Source: Pestalotiopsis fici W106-1
Taxonomy: Eukaryota > Ascomycota > Sordariomycetes > Amphisphaeriales > Sporocadaceae
Assembly (NCBI RefSeq): GCF_000516985.1
Contig: NW_006917093.1
Coordinates: 3,162,001 to 3,226,000, forward strand
Direction of reading: 5' to 3'
Length of the DNA: 64,000 nucleotides
The notes beneath the pieces are model-generated. The model was not told where the DNA came from. It saw only the letters and a program-made list of their open reading frames with translations, and did not search any database. Each line of letters opens with the position of its first letter. Position 1 is the stretch's first letter. The translations under genes were made by a program, and so were the position numbers. Shown piece by piece: positions 47,915 through 58,111 of the stretch.

Positions 47915-49168
47915 TCATTTCTTGTTCTTCTTCTTAAGTTCATGGGATGCAGGCGATGATCTACCAGATTTTTGTCTGGTAGGCTGACTGCTGCTCGAGA
48001 CATTGCTGGGTCCCGGCAGCAGCTGAGGGTCATCAGGGAGTTCCTCGACACGGTCGACGCCATGAAGAGGATCGTCCTGCTCCGCGGCCTCCTTCTCCAG
48101 CCGGACCTCACGGCCGCGCTTATGGCAGTACCAGAGGACCGAGAGGAGCAAGAACAGCGAAATGCTCCACAGTACATTGGTGCCCATGAAGGCCGGCCAC
48201 CTCGTCTTGAGCACATTGACAATGCTCTTGAGCAAGCCTGCCACGGCGCCCGGCTTGGTCACCAGGTCTTGCAGGCTCTTGGGCGTCAGGAAGGACTTGG
48301 CTGCGCCCTTGAGACCGCCCTGGGCGGCGGCGTCGGCCTTGTTGAGGCCCTGCGCCTCGGCGGCGACCGCGAGGAGTTCGGGCGCCAGCGTAGACGAGAG
48401 CTTGGTGGGCAGCTGGGTGACGAGCTTTTGCAGGGACTTGGGCAGCTTCTCGTAGTTCTTGGCCAGGATGCCGTCCCGGTCTTCAATCAGGTTGACCAGA
48501 TCTTGATACGCCGTGGGCGCGCCATTGACTATGTCCTTTAGCACGAGGTTGAACTTGCGGACCATCTCGGTGGACTCGGCCGAGAGCGAAAAGACCTTGT
48601 TGTTCTGGGCCGACAGGTTGAGGTCGTCCAGGACCTTGTTGATGTCGGTAACCTCGCGCACGACCTCGCGTGCGGGATCTTGTAGGTGGGGTGGTTGTAG
48701 GCCGCTCTTCTCGGTAGGCTTCCTGCGCATAGAGATGGAGCGGCCAATGTTGGTGATGACGGAGAAGCGCTTGTTGCCGGGTTTGGGCGCCGTGTCCAGA
48801 GTGTCAATCTCCTTGCCCTTTCCTTTGCCCGCCGGGGTGGTGAAGCTCTCGCTGTCGCTGTCCCAGGTCATGACGGGCGTGGGAATTCTGGGAGGCAGAG
48901 GCGGTCGTGACTCGACGTCATCGTCATCGTCGTACTTGGCATCCGGCGACACCATCCGCTCCAGGAATCTTTCATCTTCCTGGTCGAGCAAGGGATCACC
49001 AAGGGGAGGATCCTCTGCGGGCGGCTTCGAGACAATGATGGGAGAGGTGGGGGATTTCAGAGGCGAAGTCGGCGATTTGGCTTCTCTGGCCTCCCTTTCG
49101 AGACGCTCTCGTTCTGCTTTTTCATTGCGGCTCTTCTTGACCTTCTTGTAGGTAAAATATTCGAGCAT
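47915..49168 (-). CDS. Conserved-looking fungal protein with one C-terminal membrane segment
   Basis: A 417-residue single-exon protein of uncertain family. The N-terminus is basic and coiled (KKVKKSRNEKAERERLEREAREAK), then Ser/Pro-rich with repeated SPTSPLK units and an acidic run (DDDDD). The middle (about residues 165-330) is helical, with DINKVLDDLNLSAQNNKVFSLS and long amphipathic stretches. One hydrophobic segment, VLWSISLFLLLSVLWYC, lies near residue 345, followed by a short charged tail ending in KKKNKK. The plan suggests a membrane-anchored cytosolic protein. Similar proteins are annotated in Hypocreales under the label ring-like domain, but I see no RING cysteines. Function unknown. 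Confidence 0.75.
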   Translation of the reverse strand: MLEYFTYKKVKKSRNEKAERERLEREAREAKSPTSPLKSPTSPIIVSKPPAEDPPLGDPLLDQEDERFLERMVSPDAKYDDDDDVESRPPLPPRIPTPVMTWDSDSESFTTPAGKGKGKEIDTLDTAPKPGNKRFSVITNIGRSISMRRKPTEKSGLQPPHLQDPAREVVREVTDINKVLDDLNLSAQNNKVFSLSAESTEMVRKFNLVLKDIVNGAPTAYQDLVNLIEDRDGILAKNYEKLPKSLQKLVTQLPTKLSSTLAPELLAVAAEAQGLNKADAAAQGGLKGAAKSFLTPKSLQDLVTKPGAVAGLLKSIVNVLKTRWPAFMGTNVLWSISLFLLLSVLWYCHKRGREVRLEKEAAEQDDPLHGVDRVEELPDDPQLLPGPSNVSSSSQPTRQKSGRSSPASHELKKKNKK

Positions 49169-49924
49169 TGTGGCGGTAACCGTCGCCTTCTTGTGAAGAG
49201 GCCTTCAGGTAGGTGTATGTGTATAGGTCAAGTCACAACAGGCAATGAGGATTGAAGTGATTAAGAAAAAGGTCAAGGGTGGGTTATCAAGGAAGAGAAG
49301 TTGAAATAAGAGAATTGCAAGTCACAGAGGCAATGTCTCAAGTTTTATTTTCAAGGCTGAAAAGGCAAAAAAGGGAGTAGTCCAGCTACCTACCTGCGCC
49401 GGCCAGTTGTGGCGGTATTGCTTGGGAGGCCTTTCGCCTGCCCAGATTCCCTGTTCTAGACTCTGGAGCTTGTTTCACAGCTCACATGGGCAAAGTCCAC
49501 GGGGCAGCGTCATAGGCTCGATGGGCTCTAGGAGGCCGCACTGCCACAGGTGGCGCGAGCTTGGGCCAGATATAGCGGGGTCAGGTTCTGTGGCACTGAC
49601 TTGGCCGTATGCTAGATCCCGGCTAGTTCCGGCAGTTAGCGCCGGCTTACGCGATCCGGTGGTTCCCCGCCATAGCGGATACACTGAACTAACTGAGCGA
49701 CATGCACGCACTTTAGTTATGCGTATTTATGCTGTATTTGTGCTAAAATTTCCATTTACGCGTCTCTCATAAACGTTTGGACGCGTCTCCCGCCTCAACC
49801 CAAGTCAACGCAAATAGTCACATGATAGAAGACCCCAGCTCCTCGACCTCATACCCAGTTACTTTGCCAGTATATCGCGGCAGTATTATACTACAATCGG
49901 TGACCAGGGTGATTAAAACCAAAA
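49169..49924. other. Divergent promoter between the membrane-anchored protein and NSE1
   Basis: About 755 bp. Two ACGCGT (MCB) boxes lie close to NSE1 and are listed separately. A frame at 49407-49772 lacks support as a gene. Confidence 0.55.
49758..49786 (+). promoter_or_regulatory. Paired ACGCGT (MCB-like) boxes upstream of NSE1
   Basis: ACGCGT occurs at 49758-49763 and 49781-49786, 139-167 bp before the NSE1 start codon. ACGCGT is the MluI cell-cycle box bound by MBF (Mbp1-Swi6), which drives G1/S expression of replication and repair genes in yeasts. The first copy reads ATTTACGCGT, matching ten bases of the motif ahead of the MFS, epimerase and DHAD genes. Confidence 0.5.
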
Positions 49925-50917
49925 ATGGACGACCTGGTACCTCAAGGCTATAATGATGGCAACAGAGCCTTCCTCCAAGCCCTGATGGCTCGCGGCAGCA
50001 TCACTTATCACGAAGCCAAGCCCATCATTGCCGCCATCAAGACAGCACAACAAGATGACGACGGCGACCGGCAAAGAGTCGATCCCAATTCGGTGACTCA
50101 GGAAGAATTTGCTGCCTACATCGGCGCCGCACAGGAGGTAGTATCACACTTTGACTACGAGGTCAGAAATGCCATGCACCAAGTTCGCAAGGACCGTGTC
50201 TACGCTCTCGTCAATACCACCTCGGATCCCATGACCCAACTGGCAACACTTCACAGCGCGGACGAAATCGCCTTTGTCAAGAGAGTCATTGACGGCATGT
50301 TTGAAAAGCACAACACCCGCCGCATGGAGGTCATGTGCGTAGACTCGATGCAGGCCAACAAGCTTCGGCACGCTCCTAAGGCGGACGGCGATGAAAGTAT
50401 AGCAGACGACAGCGTGGTCCAGACGCAGGCGGGCCAGGGCGGCATCAAGAGTATCAAGAGTTCCGAAGTCGCCAGCATGCTGGCCGCCATGGTGGACGAG
50501 GGCTGGTTCGAGAAGAGCAGGGAGGGCTACTACAGTCTCAGTACCCGCGCGCTACTGGAGCTACGGGCATGGCTCGTCGATACCTACAACGACCCCGACC
50601 TGGGCCCCGACGAGTGGCAGAGGATCAAGTTCTGTGAAGCCTGTAAGGAGATCGTCACGGTTGGCCAGAGGTGTGCCGAGCGGGATTGCAACGTGCGGAT
50701 ACACGACATCTGCGAGGACGCATTCTGGCGGACGAGGAGGGACAATACATGCCCAAAGTGCGACAAGGCTTGGTCCGGAAAGCATTTTGTTGGATTGAAA
50801 GCAGTCACCGAGACAGAGGCTTACAAGCGAGCCAAGAGAAACAGTGGTAGGGAGCGCGGTTCTGTCTTGGAGCAAATTATACAGGATGAGGGTGGCGAGA
50901 CGGATGAGGAGGAATAA
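49925..50917 (+). CDS. nse1: SMC5/6 complex subunit Nse1 (RING-like E3 ligase)
   Basis: A 330-residue single-exon protein. Nse1 pairs with Nse3 and Nse4 on the SMC5/6 complex in DNA repair and has a variant RING that supports ubiquitin ligase activity. The N-terminal part has the winged-helix layout (NDGNRAFLQALMARGSITYHEAKPII, later YYSLSTRALLELRAWL). The C-terminal zinc region holds CEACKEIVTVGQRC, RDCNVRIHDIC and NTCPKC, giving the Cys/His ligand pattern of the Nse1 RING-like domain. The length is normal for fungi. Paired MCB boxes upstream would fit cell-cycle control. Confidence 0.92.
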   Translation: MDDLVPQGYNDGNRAFLQALMARGSITYHEAKPIIAAIKTAQQDDDGDRQRVDPNSVTQEEFAAYIGAAQEVVSHFDYEVRNAMHQVRKDRVYALVNTTSDPMTQLATLHSADEIAFVKRVIDGMFEKHNTRRMEVMCVDSMQANKLRHAPKADGDESIADDSVVQTQAGQGGIKSIKSSEVASMLAAMVDEGWFEKSREGYYSLSTRALLELRAWLVDTYNDPDLGPDEWQRIKFCEACKEIVTVGQRCAERDCNVRIHDICEDAFWRTRRDNTCPKCDKAWSGKHFVGLKAVTETEAYKRAKRNSGRERGSVLEQIIQDEGGETDEEE

Positions 50918-51367
50918 TTCATAGTCAAACACACAAAAATAATGGTTGGTTCGTGCATGGATTATGGCGTCTGGAGTCTCGCAAAAGCATCCTTCAAGCT
51001 TGTCGTCCACATCAGAAGTATCATTTTGCTGTTCTACTATTGTTACAGGCAAAAATGCGTGGATAGTGTTTGTCAACGATATCAAGTAGTGTCTAGGTAT
51101 TCCATTACGTTGACATTAATGCTGTGTACTCTTCAAGCTCATTTGTCCCAAGGTCATTGTCGTATCGTTGTCACCAAATAGCAATGTTCCTGACTTCAAA
51201 TCGCACAAAGAAAAGAAAGACAGAAAAAAACAAGGAACAAATAGGCATTGGTCGAGTTGCAATCGAATATAACCATGTCATATTCGAAACATAGATGGCG
51301 ATTGAGAAATGTATTAGTAGCGAGAGAGACTGCGATGGCCGTGGCAAAGAACAATAAAGAACTTAAA

Positions 51368-51412
51368 AAAAAGTGTGGCGTTGTCCGGAATCGAACCCAG
51401 ATCTTTGGGACA
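51368..51412 (-). pseudogene. tRNA-like 3' half
   Basis: Read on the minus strand, the sequence contains the exact B-box pattern GGTTCGATTCC, a T-arm-like hairpin (TCTGG/CCGGA with one extra G), a short tail and then a T8 run that could end RNA polymerase III transcription. No matching 5' acceptor strand or D arm was found within 90 nt. It is probably a truncated or decayed tRNA gene; a tRNA-derived short element is the alternative. Confidence 0.4.
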
Positions 51413-51549
51413 TCAACCACGAACATAAACTTGGATTTACATTTTGATTCATTCAATAAAAACAATATCACACGCAAGAATTAAATAGAGAATTCAATAA
51501 AAAGAATTTCATATAGATTTAAAGGGCAAAAAGAGAGAAGGGAACTGAC

Positions 51550-51685
51550 TTAGGGATTCGAGCCCATCTTCTTTAGGATCAACAGCTAGGATTGACCAAC
51601 CCAACGTACCAGGAACTGATAGACTGTTGCCATTAAAGGCAGGAAGGGGTGCCAGCCGGACCACTATGCCATCTTGCCAGAAGAT
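51550..51685 (-). pseudogene. Second tRNA-like relic with A- and B-box-like blocks
   Basis: On the minus strand an A-box-like TGGCATAGTGG (about 51665-51675) is followed about 105 nt later by a B-box-like GGCTCGAATCC (about 51552-51562). The order and the start (GGCAAGATGGC) recall Leu/Ser-type tRNAs, but the spacing is too long and the T stem does not pair. It looks like a decayed or interrupted tRNA. Confidence 0.3.
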
Positions 51686-52144
51686 GGAAGCCAGTTGTCT
51701 GATTGTTAGAAACTCTTCAGATTATCTGACACTAAGTACCGTACAAACGGACTCCCAGGACTTATACACCAGCCACCTTGATGTCTTCAGGTCTATAAAG
51801 CCTTCCCATCAGCCAGGTGGGCCACTTGCAAACAAACAGCGTAGCCGCGCATACCTGATCAAGCAGCCTCTCATTGGCCGGCTGGAGGCTGGGATGAACT
51901 GGACTAGCCAGTCCTATTTATTCCATCTTCACGATCAGACACCTGAATATTTCTTCCCTTCCTTTCTTTCTTTCCTCGGCTTCCATTAGATTCATCAAGT
52001 GCCATTTTTGCGCAGCATCACATAAACAAAGCAAAAGCTCTATTGCACGGTATGTCTTCCTTTTCTCTCTTAATCTTCTTTCAATTATTTCTCTCCATCT
52101 TTTTCTATCTGATCTTTAATTGAATGCAAGTTTTCTTTAGCAAA

Positions 52145-53086
52145 ATGGTTCGCTGTCGTAAGCAAAAGGCTAGCCAGCAGGGTGTGCATTCCGCTGCCCA
52201 CAACCACCAACGCCAGAATCGAGCGCCGCTCAAGCCGCTCAAGCAAATCTTCAATCTCGAGGGCCTCATTTTTTGACGCGGCCCGATCATGGAGGATCGA
52301 AAGGACGACATCAAGGTCCGCGACGCTCTATGCGAGGGCATAACAATTCACTCAGGTGCCCCCATCGACAGGCGCATGAAGGAGCTTTTCACCAAGCTGT
52401 ACGCCCGAAGGCATCGCCTGTACGAGGACTGGAAGGACGGCGATCACTGGGGCAATTAGGATAGCCTCAGCAAGCGCGTCTTCTCCGAAGTTTCCTGGCT
52501 TCGACGACAGAAGCTCGTCACTCCCGACCACTTGTTCTGGTTCGCTTGGGAGGTCATGTCCGCGCGCAAACGCGCCACCAACAACCCCCTCCAGGACTTG
52601 AACCTCAACTTCAAGAAGAATCAAATGACCTTTGTTCATACGGCTGACAAGCTCCTCAACTTCATGGAGGAGCACCGCGATTCCTGGATGCCGGACGGCA
52701 TCAAACTGCACATGGGCGAATACCGAGACCCGGCAAAGGAGCACGAGCTCGAAGACTTCGAGCCGAGCCACGACCAGCCCGAGGGCCTCGAGCAAGGCAG
52801 CATGCTCGAGGCCATGGACGCAATCAACGAAAGCGTCGAGGAGCAAGAGGCCGAAGAGGCCACCGAGAACGCCAGGTTCGAGGCAGCCATTGAAATGGCA
52901 GGAGATGCAGCATTCGTCGACGAGATCAACCAGATGACGATTGGCGACAGGGCTGCAGGGTACTCTGTGCCTGTCGAGTCCAGTGACGAGGAGGAGGACG
53001 ACGATGACGACGACGAAGATGACGAGGAAGAGGGCGAGGAGGGCGAGGAGCAGGAAGATGTGGAGATGGAGGATATAGAGGAGTAG
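52145..53086 (+). pseudogene. Full-length unknown gene with two in-frame stop codons
   Basis: One reading frame runs through 314 codons, starting MVRCRKQKASQQGVHS and ending in a long acidic tail (DDDDDDEDDEEEGEE type). It is interrupted by TGA at 52274-52276 and TAG at 52457-52459. No frameshift is present. Both stops are one C-to-T step from sense codons (CGA and CAG). The segments around them look coding (PLKQIFNLEGLIF, RRMKELFTKLYARRHRLYEDWKDGDHWGN, then SWLRRQKLVTPDHLFWFAWEVM). Neither stop is removed by an obvious intron. I do not recognise the family. Explanations are a recent pseudogene, a shorter protein starting after the second stop, or recoding, for example A-to-I editing of TAG to TGG. 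Confidence 0.6.
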
Positions 53087-53965
53087 CGGGCAATGGTTTT
53101 GTGGTTCTGTGTCTGTTTTGTTTTTCTGTCTTGTTCTCCTGTTTCTCTCTTGTTTTTCTTTTTTGCCTGTTTGCGGTTGTTATTTTTTTTTTCCTGTCTT
53201 GTCCTGTTTTGATTTTAATTTTTGATTTTATTATATTTTCTTCTCTTTTCTGTCGTATTAAATCAATTCACACATCGAACCAGAAAAGAATGCCGTCCGT
53301 TGCAAAACGAGTGACCATACAGATAATGGCTCAAGCTAATCTATGTTCAAATAAGATGACTTTATCCAAATAATGAAAGACGACTTTGGAAATCTGAAAA
53401 CAGTAGTAACTATTTGAAAGCTCCCTGAGAAATCTTTTGCTACTGAATTCCAGGACAGATTTATAACTAAAGGTTTTCTTTGACTTTTCCGAGAAAAAGA
53501 AAAGAGTTGGTGCCTGGCATCACGGATGAAAACATAACTGGCCTCGGTCTTTGACCACAGGGAAAACACCATGGTCTTGATATATGACCTCTTCCCTGCT
53601 GCAATCCTTGATTCAGACTGACCAGAAGTTTAAACGTTGCTGGTTCTTCAAAGACATGTCAAATATCCTACCATGAATGCCCTCAGTGGTTCAATACGCA
53701 CATCACGAAAAAGCAGGGGAGAAACAATTCGTAAAGACAACCCACAAGAAAAAGATCGAATCGGATGAAGATGGCACGAGAGGCGGTAAGTCTACCACAA
53801 TAAAACAAATCACATTAAGCCTTGAGGAAATGATTGTCTCAAAGACAGTTACTAATACAAGAGAATTTATACAAGGAAATATTGAAGATATAAATGATAG
53901 TATGTACTAGGCCGCGACTCGCTATCGACTTTCTAGTAATAAAAAGTGCCTTCTACGTTTAATAA
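53087..53965. other. Intergenic region
   Basis: About 880 bp. T-rich sequence (53101-53260) is probably 3' untranslated. A 77-residue frame at 53677-53910 is lysine- and threonine-rich but unsupported. Confidence 0.45.
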
Positions 53966-56111
53966 TTATGCCTTGCGACCCAGGTTCTCATCCAATGAAC
54001 TGTTGGTCGAGCTCACACTCGGAGCATATGTGCTGCTCTCAGTGAACCTCATACCATCCGCGACATATGTCTCATCACTAGATCCGGCTTCGTCGTAGGT
54101 GGGAAGTGCCTCGTCAGCAGCCATGTAGTCTGCAAAAGTAGCGTGAGGGCTTGGGGGAGGGATTGATGAGTATTGAACCATCTCGCGTTGGGCAGAACGG
54201 CCCTCTTCAGCGGCAACCATGTCACTGACGACGTCGGCAGCATTTCTGAATTGTTCAATGTCCTGTTCCATGGTGGTCGACATGGCATCCGAGTCGCTGT
54301 CCTCCTCTCCGACATGGCGCATCATGGCTTCCTTCTCGGCATCATCGCCATCAGTGTAGCCCATGGCAATTCTCGCACGGTCAATGAGGCCGGCGAATCC
54401 TGTGCGCCTGGCACCGTAATCACGGCGACGGGACATGCAGGAGCTACGACGGTCCCCACGACGGACAGTAAAGCAGCGAGTGTGCAGAGCAGCAAAGAGA
54501 AGTCCTAGGGTGATGACGATTGCGCCGATACGGATGGCAGGCATTGCGTGGTGGAGAGAGAAGGGCGGCGGCGGGGGTCCATGGTGGTGCGGGCCACCGT
54601 GACCATGGGGACCTTCTGGCGGTGGGGGTGGCATATCTCCTTCGGCGGCTGCCAGAGGATGCTCAGGGCCTTCGGGTCCATCTTCGAAAGGCGGGGGAGG
54701 AGGTCCGCCGGGGCCGTCTTCGTGGTGATCGTGTGGTGGGGGCGGCGGGGGGAAGTCGCCATCAGGTCCGTCTTCGTGGTGTCCGAATGGAGGGGGAGGT
54801 GGGGGAGGTGGCATATCGTCACCGGGGTGGCCCTCTGGTCCATGGAAGGGAGGAGGGGGGAGGAGGAGGTGGTGGGAAGTCACCGTTAGGGTGGCCGGGA
54901 TGATCCTCGAAATCAAAGGGCGGAGGAGGAGGGGGAGGAGGCGGGCCCTGGTGGTGGTGACCAGGGGCTGGGCGGTCCTCTCCATCGTGAGGTTCGCCAG
55001 TGGGACCCCTTTCTGGGGACTTGTCTCCTTTGCCAGGACCGTGGTGAGGGCCATCGTGGGGAGGGCCGTGGTGTCCCTGGGGGAAGTGGTGTGGAGGTCC
55101 ATCGGGCCCATCAGGAGGAGGAGGGCCATGGTGTCCATGGGGCGGAGGGGGCGGAGGCGGCGGCGGGCAGTGGCAGAACGGAGGCGGGAAATCGGGCTTG
55201 CCATGGGGCGGAGGCGGCATTGTGTGGTTGCCATGAGTCTCATTGCCATGGTGAGGGAAGCGGAAGCCGGGGAAACCGTGGTGCTTGCCAGGCTTTCCAG
55301 GCTTACCACCGTGAGGGCCCATGTGGTGGCCGCCACGATGGTGACCACCAGGAGGGCCGCCAAACAAGCCGTCTTCACCCATGCCATGCCCGTAGAACTT
55401 GCTGGCGACGCCCTTGACGCTGTCGTACATGGACTTGGCAATGCACTTGAGGTTGTCACAGTCGGACAACTTTGAACCCTTGCTTCCATGGAAACCAAAG
55501 GCCTCTGCCAAGAACAGCTCCTTCATGAAAACGGCCTGCTCAAGTTCGACAAGCTGCATCTTCATAAACTCCAACTCGGAAAGTTCAGCCTCCAGCTCGG
55601 GGTTGAACTCGGGACCTTGGGACTCCTCGGGGAAGAAGTCGAGCTTGGGTGCGGTGATGATGGAATCCGCTCCCTCAATGTACGTAACCCAGACCTGTCC
55701 CTTCTGCTGGAATTGGACAGTGAAACCCAGGTCATTGACCTCCTTGCCATCGACAAAATCGACGTGCACGGCCAAGGTCTGTTCCTTGTGCACGTCGTCG
55801 AGGTCGACACAGGCAAACTTCCAGTTGGCAATCAGGAGGCTACCCTGCTCCGTGGAGATGGAGCCAGAGCCGAGGCCATCGGCGTCCTGGGAAAGAGCCT
55901 GGCCATTAAGCAAAACATTTCCGTGGCCACAAGATTCCTCGGATTCAAGAACGCTCAATCGTAGCGTTGTCTGGAGCTTGACGGAATCATCCTCGGCGTG
56001 AGGAACATCAAGACGGATGAAGGCCGAAGGTGCCTCCTCGTCTCGCTTAAGGGTACGGCCGCTGGCCAGAGCCGGCGCCAAAAGCGCGGCGGCCGTGAGC
56101 AGCCCGCGCAT
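53966..56111 (-). CDS. Secreted/single-pass Pro-His-rich surface protein, frame broken in a poly-proline tract
   Basis: About 714 residues if one base is discounted. The start MRGLLTAAALLAPALASG at 56111 is a signal peptide. An extracellular beta-rich region follows (CGHGNVLLNGQALSQ, IANWKFACVDL, FTVQFQQKGQVWVTYI), then a helical Glu-rich stretch and a very long Pro/His/Gly-rich low-complexity region. A membrane segment (IRIGAIVITLGLLFAAL) precedes a basic and then acidic cytosolic tail ending SLDENLGRKA. The first frame ends at 54819 and the second opens in the -1 direction over the same proline tract (54840-54900), where there is a C6 run. A single-base indel or a 49-nt intron (54887-54839) would restore the frame. 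I read it as one gene, possibly a cell-wall or surface-sensing protein; function unknown. Confidence 0.75.
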
Positions 56112-57606
56112 GGTCCGTAGGCAGCCAAGAACCGGGGGGGTCTGCTGTTCGGTAGTAAAGATGTGGTCGAAAGATCAGTTAGTGTGGCGATGTAATGGAA
56201 AATCAATTACTCCCCGTTTGGACGACGGTATGGGAGCTGCGCAATGGGAAAAAAACGAAACGAAAGGAAGGACAAGAATGGATGCCTAATGTAGAGCGAA
56301 CGAGGAACATAAGACCACAGACGAGACCGAGACAAGACGTGCGAAAGGTGCAGCAGATCAAGGACTTGTCACTGCGGGACGCCTCTTGAGGCTGCGCAAG
56401 CCCATCTCCTGTGTGGACCAGGGTCCATGGCTGCTGAGCCAATCATGGCCCACGAGCTGACGAGTCCTCTAACCAGTATGGAATTGGCCAGGGATAAGAG
56501 CCACGAGGACTGCGGGTAAGGACGCGAAAAAATATTGTAGATCACCTTTTACCCAACGCTGAATTCAATCAGACTAGCAGCCAGCATGTCGCGACGCCCG
56601 AGATCCATTGTGGTTTTCTCGGAAGTAAAGGCATTGCTTCGGCCTCTATCGCCATCAAATGAATTGCACACATGTTGCGTGCAACCAAAAGGTTCGACAA
56701 CACTACACCAAGACTTGTTGGGCCTTTCCAAAAAAAAAAAAAAAAAAACTCTCCCCCAGTTGCAATGTGTAGTTGATCAAGGGCTACACGTACAACGACT
56801 CTTGAATACTAAGATACCTAGTCAGCAGTATCAGATTGTTAGATCTTGCCAAGGTCTTGGAACTACCCGCGGTGCTGGGTCGATATCATGTCATGCGCGC
56901 GCAAATCCTGTAGATAGCAAAAAGTGCCGAAATCCTCATCGTATTGAGGGACCAGGTCCATCTGGTTTTACTTGGGTTGCGCATATCCTAGCCGCTGGCG
57001 TGCACGATGGATGTTGCCAATATTGCGCAGGCGACGGGCGGAGCGCAAGGGCAAATGTTTGATGACAAGAAAAATCATTCGAGCCGGGGTCAAGACTACT
57101 GACTGGTCGCCGGATTATGGATCGGGACTCCCGCCCCCAATGAATTGGCTAGTGTCGCATTTATTTCATGAATGACGAGTAATTAAGAAACAAAAATTGG
57201 TCTGTGCAGAAGGCGACATGACAGGCCAACAGCACTGCAAGGAGCACTGCCCAGCAAGCCTAGTTGTTGTTGTATTGAAAATCTTATCAGGCCCCGAGGC
57301 CCGACCCAGCATGTTATCTTAGCTCCGAGAATTATACTTTACATAAATTTGTTCACATTTTGTTCAGCTGCGGAAAAGGTCCAAGGATCTGCAACGAGGC
57401 TGGCATTTATTTTAGTACTGGCCTTGACTGGGTCTACTACAGAGTAAATACACCCAACCGCCCCACCAAAACCTCCAAACACCATTGGAGCTTCCGTCAT
57501 CAGCTACGAAAGCCTCGTCGTTCGCAATCATCAACCAAAGCGCATACGACACAACACTTATACCCACACGCTCATTCTCCTTTACGTGTAGTGCGTATTG
57601 GGCACC
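56112..57606. other. Intergenic region upstream of LSM4
   Basis: About 1.5 kb. It holds an A19 run at 56730-56748 and several short unsupported frames (56586-57062 is the longest, 158 codons, without recognisable features). Promoters of the surface protein (left) and LSM4 (right) must lie here. Confidence 0.45.
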
Positions 57607-58111
57607 ATGGTGAGGAAATGCTTTACAATCCCCCACGCAGCAGACTTGTACTAACGGAGGCTTTGCGCAGTTACCCCTAGGCCTTCTGAATGCGGCGCAA
57701 GGCCACCCCATGTTGGTCGAGCTCAAGAATGGCGAGACGCTCAACGGACATCTGGTGCAATGCGATACATGGATGAACTTGACTCTAAAAGAGGTGGTGC
57801 AAACAAGTCCCGAGGGTGACAAGTTCGTCCGCCTGCCAGAGGTCTACATTAAAGGAAACAACGTATGGCACTCAATCGCCAAAGCGCACGCATTGCGTCG
57901 GAAGACTGGCTAACTGTAGCCGTAGATTAAATACTTGCGAGTACCAGACGACATTATTGACATTGCCAAGGAACAGCAACAATCACAACAAAGCGGTTTT
58001 AGAGGCGGACGAGGAGGCTCGAGAGGCGATCACGGCGGCCGTGGCGGCGAAAGGGGCGGACGCGGTGGGCGCGGCCAAGGAAGAGGCAGAGGCCGCGGTC
58101 GGGGCGCCTGA
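57607..58111 (+). CDS. lsm4: U6 snRNA-associated Sm-like protein LSM4
   Basis: Predicted 126-residue subunit of the LSM1-7 (mRNA decay) and LSM2-8 (U6 snRNA) rings. Exons are 57607-57609, 57671-57862 and 57926-58111; the first coding exon is the ATG alone. Joined, the protein starts [20 protein letters not shown] and continues with Sm1 ([23 protein letters not shown]) and Sm2 ([16 protein letters not shown]); the NN-IK junction lies across intron 2. The tail is a Q-rich segment and then RGG/GRG repeats, as in other LSM4 proteins, linked to P-body association. Without the first intron there is no suitable start, so the model is strongly constrained. Confidence 0.93.

Larger units (their letters stand above)
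50918..52144. other. Intergenic region with tRNA-like relics
   Basis: About 1.2 kb. It holds at least two tRNA-like fragments on the minus strand (51368-51412 and about 51550-51685). The right end looks like a 5' untranslated exon and intron of the next gene, with a possible donor GTATGT near 52049 and a pyrimidine-rich acceptor ending TTTCTTTAG at 52140. Confidence 0.5.

Noticed and set aside
53677..53910. 77-codon plus-strand frame
   Set aside because: Lys/Thr-rich without domain or promoter evidence.
53966..55498. A separate gene made of the second frame of the surface protein
   Set aside because: Its upstream part is a Pro/Thr-rich out-of-frame reading of the first frame; only the part after about 54840 looks genuine, as the continuation of the gene starting at 56111.
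56586..57062. 158-codon plus-strand frame
   Set aside because: Crosses an A19 run encoding lysines and has no recognisable features.
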